A program made the position numbers and the translations under genes. Below the pieces are notes generated by a model that worked only from the letters and a program-made list of their open reading frames with translations, was not told where the DNA came from and searched no databases. From positions 1 through 9,969 of the forward strand of contig JAFREV010000018.1 of assembly GCA_017434685.1 (NCBI GenBank): DNA of 9,969 nucleotides, written 5' to 3'. The DNA is from Mogibacterium sp. (GTDB taxonomy: Bacteria > Bacillota > Clostridia > Peptostreptococcales > Anaerovoracaceae). Positions 1-5,758 of the stretch are shown here, in pieces (the first letter of the stretch is position 1; every line of letters starts with the position of its first letter).

Positions 1-594
1 CCCGGGCTTTGGAGTTGTTTCCAGTTCCGCTATCAGGGCATCGTATGCCGCCTGTGCCAGGGTATCCGAGCAGAACTCTTTGAGCAGATTCTCGGTTTCT
101 TTCTTGACTGCATCCAACCCGTGGGTTCTGTTTCTTGAACACTCGGCTGCGGGCCTTTCGCACAACAGACATCTTCTTCCCGCTTTTCGGGAGAGTTTGA
201 CAGGCGAATGCACGCCATTGTCATTTCCGCCTGATCTGTTCGGAACGAGCACATCAAAATCGAATAAGCGGGATGCTGCTATGTCCGGGTCCTCTTCAAT
301 ATTTTCGAGTTTGCTTTTAACGTCTTCGGCCTTTTCCTTTAAAAGCCAGAATGCTTCGCTGCCGGTGGGCTCATCTATCTCAGTATAATCAAGCACCTTA
401 AACCCACAGGCATTAAACTCCGAGAGGCCTCTGTCGAAAAGCATGCGTGTCATGGCTGTCCTTTTGGCATCACCCGCTATATTCAGGGTCAGACATGCCA
501 GACAGCTATCGGCATTGGCAATTGCCAGGAGCCGGCTCTGTATTTCGGCCCGTCTGTCACGGGCTGCCAGCATTTGCTCTAGTGTTACTTCCAT
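1..594 (-). CDS. citXG: CitX-CitG fusion, N-terminal part (citrate lyase prosthetic group synthesis), cut by window edge
   Basis: Reading leftward from the ATG at 592-594, 198 codons stay open to base 1, so the gene is partial. Residues 1-165 resemble CitX (apo-citrate lyase phosphoribosyl-dephospho-CoA transferase), which attaches the prosthetic group to the citrate lyase acyl carrier subunit. Visible CitX marks are RLFDFDVL (109-116), matching the family's G/R-L-x-D-x-D-V-L block, and RRCLLCERPAAECSRNRTH (140-158), the family's Cys-rich RCLLC...C-R-x-x-H block. After a short linker, residues 181-198 (AAYDALIAELETTPKPG at the end) match the start of CitG, the triphosphoribosyl-dephospho-CoA synthase, whose N-terminus carries TPKPGLVD. 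CitX and CitG are known to be fused in some bacteria, for example Haemophilus. An in-frame stop lies upstream and no other ATG intervenes; the ribosome site (GAG about 9 bases upstream) is weak. Family call is firm; the fusion is inferred from a short CitG stub. Confidence 0.88.
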   Translation of the reverse strand, partial: MEVTLEQMLAARDRRAEIQSRLLAIANADSCLACLTLNIAGDAKRTAMTRMLFDRGLSEFNACGFKVLDYTEIDEPTGSEAFWLLKEKAEDVKSKLENIEEDPDIAASRLFDFDVLVPNRSGGNDNGVHSPVKLSRKAGRRCLLCERPAAECSRNRTHGLDAVKKETENLLKEFCSDTLAQAAYDALIAELETTPKPG

Positions 595-625
595 AAGGTT
601 TAACTCGCTTCCGAAAACTGATTAA

Positions 626-634
626 AGTATAGCA
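626..634 (-). promoter_or_regulatory. Extended -10 promoter element for citXG
   Basis: Read on the minus strand this is TGCTATACT, an extended -10 (TGn followed by TATACT, one mismatch from TATAAT). No good -35 hexamer sits 16-18 bases upstream, which is tolerated for extended -10 promoters. Transcription would start near 619 and give a leader of about 25 bases before the citXG ATG at 594. The element overlaps the dyad at 631-641. Confidence 0.45.
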
Positions 635-641
635 TAATGCT
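631..641. promoter_or_regulatory. Perfect dyad AGCAT-A-ATGCT over the citXG -10
   Basis: The two 5-base arms are exact inverted copies around a single central base. The dyad overlaps the extended -10 element of the citXG promoter by four bases, a position where a bound repressor would block RNA polymerase. The regulator is unknown, and a dyad this short can arise by chance. Confidence 0.3.
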
Positions 642-642
642 C

Positions 643-719
643 TGAATTCCTTTACGAATGTTATTTAATATCGTAAAATTATGACCGTGATTTCAATACG
701 TATATATAAAAGGAATTCA
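643..719. repeat. 11-base inverted repeat flanking the divergent control region
   Basis: TGAATTCCTTT at 643-653 is the exact reverse complement of AAAGGAATTCA at 709-719, with 55 bases between them. The right arm contains the AGGA ribosome binding site of the cyclodeaminase-like gene. If a transcript started upstream of 643 the arms could pair and hide that site; with the promoter proposed at 651-679 the left arm would not be in the RNA. The arms could instead be paired regulator sites. The repeat itself is directly visible; its role is not. Confidence 0.45.
651..679 (+). promoter_or_regulatory. Promoter candidate for the five-gene cluster, overlapped by an inverted repeat
   Basis: TTTACG (651-656, four of six matches to the -35 consensus) is followed after 17 bases by TAAAAT (674-679, five of six matches to TATAAT). 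Transcription would begin near 686, leaving about 36 bases before the ATG at 722. A perfect inverted repeat, TTTACGA (651-657) and TCGTAAA (671-677), covers both hexamers with centres 20 bases apart, about two helical turns, as expected for an operator bound by a dimer. The AGGA ribosome site is at 711-714. Confidence 0.45.
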
Positions 720-721
720 AT

Positions 722-1846
722 ATGAAAGAATACATCTATACCGAACCGGATTTTTCAAAAGATGAGTTTACAAATGTCCCGAATGCAAGTTTCGAACCTG
801 CACCGAAAGACGGAGTGGCGCCGGAGAACTTCCATGCGATGAGCATATTCCCCGAATACTTCAAAGTAGAGGGCAAATGGCTGCTTGCAGAGGAGAGCCG
901 TATGGACTGCGTTCCTGTTCTTGCAGACGACCGTATTGAGGTCGTTGAGTTCAGAAGGCTGAAGAAAGGAGACCTCGTTGGTGTAGGCAGGACTGAGGAC
1001 TGCGAGGAGGGCATATATGTTTATCCTTACGGCTTTGCGGATGGCAAGCCGGAGGAAAAGGACACTTTTGCGTTCCGCACATCGAGATCCAGAGAGACTG
1101 CTTTTTCGGTTGACTACGATGAGCTCTATGAGATTTTGAAATATGAGAAGGACCACGGAAAAATCGTATGGGTGATGGGGCCGGCATTTTCGTTTGACCA
1201 TGATGCGAGGAAGGCGTTTTCGGGCATAATCGACAAGGGATATGTGCATGCGCTTCTTGCAGGTAACGCACTTGCAACCCACGACCTTGAGGGTGCCTAT
1301 CTCAGAACCGCCCTCGGACAGAATATATACACTCAGGAGAGCATGCCAAACGGTCATTACAATCACCTGCAGACCATAAACAGGGTAAGATACCACGGCA
1401 GCATTTCGAAATTCATTTCCGAAGAAGGCGTTTCGGACGGTATTATGTACACATGTGAAAAGAAGGGTATTCCGTATGTGCTCGGAGGCTCAATCCGTGA
1501 TGACGGTCCTCTTCCTGAAGTTTACAGCGATGTGTACAAGGCTCAGGATGCAATGAGAAATGAGGTCAGGACTGCAACGACCGTAATTTGCATGGCTACA
1601 ATGCTGCACTCAATTGCAGTGGGTAATATGACTCCGTCATACCGTGTGGAGGCGGACGGAACGATAAGACCGGTTCACTTTTACTGCGTGGACATTTCGG
1701 AATTCACGATAAACAAGCTTGCCGACAGAGGAAGCCTCAGTGCGAAAGGTATAGTGACCAATGTGCAGGACTTCATAGTTCATCTTAGCAAAGCCCTGGG
1801 TGCCTGGGACGGAAGTATGAAGAAGACCGAGGAAGCGCTGAGATAG
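722..1846 (+). CDS. LOR/SDH-family ornithine cyclodeaminase-like enzyme without the usual N-terminal domain
   Basis: This 374-residue protein is probably a cytoplasmic dinucleotide-binding enzyme related to the archaeal ornithine cyclodeaminase MMP1218 and the C-terminal half of cyanobacterial AgrE/ArgZ, which convert ornithine to proline and ammonia. Family marks by position are EGKWLLAEESRMDCVPVL (50-67), the KKGD turn (81-84), LLAGNALATHDLE (178-190), GSIRDDGPLP (256-265), QDAMRNE (275-281), ATMLHSIAVGNM (292-303) and LADRGS (333-338). The family's N-terminal Saccharop_dh_N-type domain of roughly 90 residues is not recognisable; only about 40 unrelated residues precede the conserved part, so substrate transfer from the characterised members is uncertain. 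The start has AGGA 7 bases upstream. It heads a same-strand cluster, with the AEC carrier 9 bases downstream. Family membership is confident; activity on ornithine is inferred. Confidence 0.82.
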   Translation: MKEYIYTEPDFSKDEFTNVPNASFEPAPKDGVAPENFHAMSIFPEYFKVEGKWLLAEESRMDCVPVLADDRIEVVEFRRLKKGDLVGVGRTEDCEEGIYVYPYGFADGKPEEKDTFAFRTSRSRETAFSVDYDELYEILKYEKDHGKIVWVMGPAFSFDHDARKAFSGIIDKGYVHALLAGNALATHDLEGAYLRTALGQNIYTQESMPNGHYNHLQTINRVRYHGSISKFISEEGVSDGIMYTCEKKGIPYVLGGSIRDDGPLPEVYSDVYKAQDAMRNEVRTATTVICMATMLHSIAVGNMTPSYRVEADGTIRPVHFYCVDISEFTINKLADRGSLSAKGIVTNVQDFIVHLSKALGAWDGSMKKTEEALR

Positions 1847-1855
1847 AAATAAAGT

Positions 1856-2797
1856 ATGTTACAGAATTTTCTGATTTGCGTAAATGCCGTAATTCCAACG
1901 GCCATATATCTGATTATCGGAATCGTACTCAGAGCGGCCAAGGTGCTGGGGGACAGAAGTGTAAAGAAGTTCACCCACGTTATCTTTGTCGCGCTCTACC
2001 CTTTTATGATGTTCGATAATCTTTACGACAAAAACATCACTGAGCACCTCGATGCGATGCTCGTGATATATGCGATCGGATTCACTCTGTTGCAGCTCGT
2101 GCTGTCCTGGTGGTTTGTCTGCAGGATTGAGCCGGACAATTATCATCGCGGAGCAATGATTCAGGCGCTGTATCGAAGCAACTATGTATTGATGGGACTT
2201 CCTATAGCGATCAATCTCTTCGGCAAGGGAAACGTCGCACCGGTTGCGGTCGTTCTGTTATTTGTAGTTCCTATCTATAACGCATCCGCAGTTATCATAT
2301 TCGAGAAATTTCGCGGCGGAAAAGCCAATTTCAAGCAAATGCTGCTGCATATTCTGACCAACCCTATTATGGAGGGCGGCATAGCGGCAGTGATAGTCAT
2401 TCTGCTCGGCATCAGACTCCCGGAAGTAATTCACGGTACGGTCACCACGCTGTCAGATTGCACATCGCCGATAGCTCTCATACTTCTCGGTGCCGGCCTT
2501 AACTTCAACGCATTCAAGAGTGACCGGAGCAAGATTGTCATCTGTACAGCGGGCAAACTTATCGTATTCCCGGCACTCGGAATAGCAGGGGCTGTTGTAC
2601 TCGGCTTCACGGGTGCTTAACTGATTGCCCTAACGCTGATGGTGTCGACACCGGTTGCTCTTGCATCATACGCCATGGCGAGCTCCATGGGCGGAAACGG
2701 CAGACTCGCCGGAGAACTCGTTGTCATTACAACGGCTCTTTCGTGTTTCACCATTCCTATCTGGCTGTTCATACTCAAGTCGGCAGCGCTTTTTTAA
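1856..2797 (+). pseudogene. AEC-family (auxin efflux carrier type) transporter interrupted by an in-frame TAA
   Basis: Codons 1-254 encode a hydrophobic membrane protein with AEC-family marks: YRSNYVLMGLPIA (106-118), TNPIMEGG (168-175) and SPIALILLGAGLNF (204-217). Such carriers export or import organic acid anions. Translation meets TAA at 2618-2620, but the same frame stays open for 58 more codons to a second TAA at 2795-2797. That tail has the family's C-terminal features (TPVALASYAMA, then a final hydrophobic segment ending IPIWLFILKSAALF). The joined length, about 313 codons, is normal for the family, so a single base change is the simplest cause, for example a GAA glutamate codon becoming TAA. 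TAA is a normal terminator for neighbouring genes, so general recoding is unlikely. The shortened 254-residue product would lose about two membrane helices. Sequencing error, strain variation or readthrough are alternatives. No clear ribosome site is seen; coupling to the upstream gene 9 bases away is likely. Confidence 0.8.
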
Positions 2798-2798
2798 C

Positions 2799-2821
2799 GA
2801 AGGATTCACATCGAAAAATTG
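2799..2821 (+). promoter_or_regulatory. Ribosome binding site and ambiguous start of the phosphodiesterase gene
   Basis: GAAGGA at 2799-2804 is a good Shine-Dalgarno sequence. The first conventional start codon in frame, TTG at 2819-2821, lies 14 bases away, which is too far for efficient use. An in-frame ATC at 2810-2812 lies at the favourable spacing of 5 bases and would give a protein starting M/I-EKLRSK. This looks like an ATG that changed to ATC, or a rare non-standard start. Confidence 0.45.
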
Positions 2822-3721
2822 AGAAGTAAGATACTGATTTCAATACTGATAATGCTGCTGCTGATTGCGGCTATGGCCGCATGGCTTGTTTTCGGATACG
2901 GGAAGCAGAAAACTGAAGAAAAAAACGCTGCAAAAAATGTTGCGAAGATTATGGGAAAGGGCGGCAATGAACTCGTCGATGCGACAGATATATCCGAGGG
3001 TTTGGATTTGCTGCTTGCCGAGCATGTCTTTTCGCACAGGGGTGTCGGAGGCAGTTACGAGCATTCATTTAAGGCGTACGATGAAGCAATAGAGGCGGGA
3101 TCGAACTACATCGAGCAGGACCTCGTGATTTCCTCAGACGGCGTCCTTTTTGTGTCGCATGACCTGAACGCTGCATTTATGACGGGGAGAAATGTGAACT
3201 ATTCATCCATGAGCGCAGATGAGATAGATAAGCTGCAAACAAAAGCGGGTTCTAAGGTTCTCAGGCTTAGCGAGGTTTTTGATAAATTCGGTAAAGATAT
3301 CAACTATGTGATTGAATTGAAGAGCGCGGATGCTGCCATGAGGGAAGCCTTTGAGCAGATAGTCGATGAGTACGATTACCGAGATAATATAATTGTCCAA
3401 TCATACTATACGGAAGCTCTGGGGGAACTTGAAGACAAATATCCTGATATGCGGAAACTCGCCATATGCAAGTCGCAAGGTGATGTTGAAAGCTGCCTCG
3501 AAAAGGATTATGTGGATATCATTTCCGTCAGATATAACTCAGGTCTTATGACGAAGAGCAACTGCGAAGCTGTACACGACAAAGGGAAGCAATTCAGCAC
3601 CTGGACTATCAACAGCGAATCGGCAATACGAGAGGCCATAGAAATGGGCGTGGATAATTACTTTACTGACGACACTGCACTTGCCATATCGCTTGAAAAA
3701 CAGTACAGAACAGAAAGCTAA
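2819..3721 (+). CDS. Membrane-anchored glycerophosphodiester phosphodiesterase (GDPD family)
   Basis: The enzyme would hydrolyse glycerophosphodiesters to glycerol 3-phosphate and an alcohol at the outer face of the membrane. Residues 5-27 form one hydrophobic segment preceded by basic residues, an uncleaved signal anchor or signal peptide with no lipobox. The catalytic domain (about 69-295) keeps the family core: His73-Arg74, Glu81, the E-x-D metal pair Glu99/Asp101, His114 in SHDLN, Glu166-Lys168 in VIELK, and a late TWTIN strand. All key residues are present, so it should be active with a divalent metal. Length is normal for a secreted GDPD with a single domain. It begins 21 bases after the broken AEC gene and ends 36 bases before the metallophosphoesterase. 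The TTG start is poorly spaced from the ribosome site; translation from the in-frame ATC at 2810 would add three residues. The substrate (phospholipid head group or teichoic acid-type polymer) cannot be told from sequence. Confidence 0.88.
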   Translation: MRSKILISILIMLLLIAAMAAWLVFGYGKQKTEEKNAAKNVAKIMGKGGNELVDATDISEGLDLLLAEHVFSHRGVGGSYEHSFKAYDEAIEAGSNYIEQDLVISSDGVLFVSHDLNAAFMTGRNVNYSSMSADEIDKLQTKAGSKVLRLSEVFDKFGKDINYVIELKSADAAMREAFEQIVDEYDYRDNIIVQSYYTEALGELEDKYPDMRKLAICKSQGDVESCLEKDYVDIISVRYNSGLMTKSNCEAVHDKGKQFSTWTINSESAIREAIEMGVDNYFTDDTALAISLEKQYRTES

Positions 3722-3757
3722 TCGTAAGGACAGACGAAATACAACTGAGAGTCCGCA

Positions 3758-4996
3758 ATGAGTAAAAGTAACAAGATAAAAATAATACTTGCAGCGTTGA
3801 TTGCTGCCTTGCTGATAGCGGCAGGCATTTTTTACTTTGCCGAAATAAAGGACAGGATAGCGCAGCCGGAGGAAAACACGACAGAGCAGGCAGCCGAAGA
3901 AGCCACAGAGGAAGCAGGTGAGGTAAAGGAAGCTGAGCCGTCGGATGTGCTGTTTTTCGCTTCGGATTATCAGAGTATGGAAGGCTGGAATGCGCCGTCA
4001 GACACTTTGCGAGGAATACTCGGAGCTGTCACTACTGATGGTAAGGAAATCACCAACGTGATTTACTGTGGGGATTACAGCAACGATGCCAAATTCCATG
4101 ATTATCAGATAAGCCCCGACGATGCCATAAATGAGATTCGTGAGATAGTGGCGTCAGAGTGCGGCGGAGTGAATCAGGACTCGATGGTATTTGAACAGGG
4201 CAACCACGATAAGTTGACAGACGCGATAACGGAATCAGGACTTCACGAATACGACAATTACCTCGTATACGTTCTTAATACAGAATATGATTTTCCTTGG
4301 AAACAGGGAAGGGATACCGAGTTCAGAGATAGAGTTATCAGTGCGTCGGAAGAGATGGAGAATTGCTTTGATGAGTTGATTGAAGTCGGTGAGACGAGGC
4401 CGGTTTTCATAGCCGGTCATGTTCCTCTTCACTTTACGGCGAGGACTTCGTCAAGACATGATACCGGAGATAATATGTATGCAAAATACATATTTGATGT
4501 TGTGAACGATGCTGCAGACTCGCTGGATATAATATATGTGCACGGACACAACCATTCAAAAGGATGGGACTGCTATATGGGCGGAAGCAGTGCGTTCAAG
4601 GAAGCGGGGGACACAATTCTCATTCCGGACGCCGGAGACAACACGGTCAACACGGATGATTTCACGGTGGAAACGCTTAAGTTTACATATATGAATGCGG
4701 GTTATACGGGCTACTATATGAATTGCGGCGGTGCTGAAGTTTCGAATGGTACGGCAGATCAGTACGCGGCAGCGGATGATACTCTTACCGGAACGCTATG
4801 CGAGATATTGCCGGACAAGATTGTAATAACAAGATACTCCGAAGAGGGGATGCATCCTCTCAGTTGGGACGGAGAGGGCAACCCGTACAAAGACAACATA
4901 GATGAGGGGTTGATAGACAGCGAATACTACAGCGTCAGAAGAGAGAGCCCGGTGGAGATAATAAGACGGCGTGCTGGTGAGGCAGAAACACAATGA
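3758..4996 (+). CDS. Membrane-anchored calcineurin-like metallophosphoesterase with a D-x-Q first motif
   Basis: This 412-residue protein has an N-terminal membrane anchor (about 8-28) and then an acidic Glu/Ala-rich linker (about 36-62), so the catalytic domain probably lies outside the cell. Metallophosphoesterase motifs appear in order: SDYQ (69-72), GDYSND (105-110), GNHD (148-151), GHVPLH (220-225) and GHNH (263-266). The usual first motif is D-x-H; here the His is Gln. D-x-Q is, to my knowledge, seen in some branches of the superfamily, so activity is still likely, with altered metal binding at site 1. The substrate is unknown; phosphomonoesters or phosphodiesters released near the neighbouring GDPD are reasonable guesses. 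The ATG has GAGAG 6 bases upstream. The final stop TGA overlaps the ATG of mntP in an ATGA, implying coupled translation. No family with a named function was recognised. Confidence 0.8.
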   Translation: MSKSNKIKIILAALIAALLIAAGIFYFAEIKDRIAQPEENTTEQAAEEATEEAGEVKEAEPSDVLFFASDYQSMEGWNAPSDTLRGILGAVTTDGKEITNVIYCGDYSNDAKFHDYQISPDDAINEIREIVASECGGVNQDSMVFEQGNHDKLTDAITESGLHEYDNYLVYVLNTEYDFPWKQGRDTEFRDRVISASEEMENCFDELIEVGETRPVFIAGHVPLHFTARTSSRHDTGDNMYAKYIFDVVNDAADSLDIIYVHGHNHSKGWDCYMGGSSAFKEAGDTILIPDAGDNTVNTDDFTVETLKFTYMNAGYTGYYMNCGGAEVSNGTADQYAAADDTLTGTLCEILPDKIVITRYSEEGMHPLSWDGEGNPYKDNIDEGLIDSEYYSVRRESPVEIIRRRAGEAETQ

Positions 4997-5589
4997 CGGA
5001 TCTTATAATGACGAGTGTGTTGCTCGGTGTAGGACTTGCGATGGACGCATTCAGCGTGTCGCTGGCAAACGGTCTTGCGGACAACAAAATGAATATCGGC
5101 AAAGTGTTGCTTATCGCCGGCACATTTGCGCTGTTTCAGTTTGCAATGCCGATGATAGGCTGGGTTTTCGTGCATCTTGCAGCGGAGAAGCTCGCATGGT
5201 TTGCGAAGCTGGTGCCGTGGATTGCCGTGCTTCTGCTCGGATATATCGGATCGAAGATGATAAAAGGCGGAATTGCGGAACGCGGCGGTGAAATTGAAAC
5301 GGCCTCGCCGGAACTCGGCTTCGGTACGCTGATGATGCAGGGGATTGCAACTTCACTTGATGCGCTTTCTGTAGGATTTACGACATCAACATACGGGGCG
5401 ACAGAGGCTCTTTTATCTGCTCTGATTATAGGGGTTGTTACTTTCGGGATATGTGCGGTTGCCTGCCTGATAGGTAAAAAGGCCGGCGGATCGCTTGCGT
5501 GGAAGGCGCCTATACTCGGCGGAGTTATTCTGATTGTGATAGCACTGCGAATAATAATCACAAGTGATGTTCTCAAAATCATCACTTAA
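4993..5589 (+). CDS. mntP: Manganese efflux pump MntP
   Basis: The 198-residue integral membrane protein exports Mn2+ from the cytoplasm. It has the internal two-fold repeat of the family: GLAMDAFSVSLANGL (14-28) with Asp18, and GIATSLDALSVGFTTS (117-132) with Asp123, each in a membrane helix and proposed to take part in metal transport. About six helices are visible, and the length is typical. The ATG overlaps the upstream stop as ATGA, and GTGAGG lies 10 bases upstream, partly inside the preceding gene, so translation is likely coupled to the phosphoesterase. In many bacteria mntP is controlled by a manganese-sensing yybP-ykoY riboswitch; none is possible directly upstream here, because no leader exists. 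The gene ends the plus-strand cluster, with a terminator about 93 bases on. Confidence 0.95.
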   Translation: MTDLIMTSVLLGVGLAMDAFSVSLANGLADNKMNIGKVLLIAGTFALFQFAMPMIGWVFVHLAAEKLAWFAKLVPWIAVLLLGYIGSKMIKGGIAERGGEIETASPELGFGTLMMQGIATSLDALSVGFTTSTYGATEALLSALIIGVVTFGICAVACLIGKKAGGSLAWKAPILGGVILIVIALRIIITSDVLKIIT

Positions 5590-5618
5590 TCTACATAATT
5601 GAGGTATAGTATATAGAC

Positions 5619-5638
5619 ACGGAGAAGGAGTTCTCCGT
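5619..5638 (+). other. Perfect 8-base-pair hairpin in the mntP 3' region
   Basis: ACGGAGAA (5619-5626) and TTCTCCGT (5631-5638) are exact inverted copies around a GGAG loop. A short outer pair, GAGGT (5601-5605) with ACCTC (5640-5644), could extend the structure. No T-tract follows, so it is not a classic terminator. It may be a 3' untranslated structure of the mntP transcript or the 5' hairpin of a small RNA ending at the terminator downstream. The remainder of 5590-5758 is AT-rich, with no open reading frame I would support. Confidence 0.5.
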
Positions 5639-5677
5639 AACCTCCATATAACAATTTTCCATAAAATACCTAAGACA

Positions 5678-5713
5678 AAAAAGAAGCGGTGGCAGATGCT
5701 ACCGCTTCTTTTT
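5678..5713. terminator. Bidirectional Rho-independent terminator between convergent genes
   Basis: The stem is GAAGCGGTGGC (5683-5693) with GCTACCGCTTC (5698-5708), eleven pairs including one G-T, around the loop AGAT. It is preceded by A residues (5677-5682) and followed by TTTTT (5709-5713), so both strands read as a GC stem plus U-tract. It sits about 93 bases after the mntP stop and about 50 bases beyond the stop of the opposing ABC gene. Confidence 0.92.
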
Positions 5714-5758
5714 ATGTTCGTTTAAGATTTGTGTCCTGCGTAAAATGACAGGCGGCAG

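Noticed and set aside
80..388. 102-codon plus-strand open frame in the first 400 bases
   Set aside because: It is antisense to the CitX domain, which is recognisable from its Cys-rich block, and it shows no domain of its own.
755..1396. 213-codon open frame on the minus strand inside the cyclodeaminase-like gene
   Set aside because: It lies wholly antisense to a well-supported gene and has no recognisable domain or ribosome site; it is a shadow of the coding strand.
1856..2797. Reassignment of TAA as a sense codon in this organism
   Set aside because: The phosphodiesterase, mntP and ABC transporter genes all end at TAA at the expected family length, so TAA works as a stop.
3758..4996. Possible manganese riboswitch for mntP upstream of its start
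   Set aside because: The upstream sequence is coding for the phosphoesterase right up to an overlapping start codon, leaving no leader for a yybP-ykoY element.
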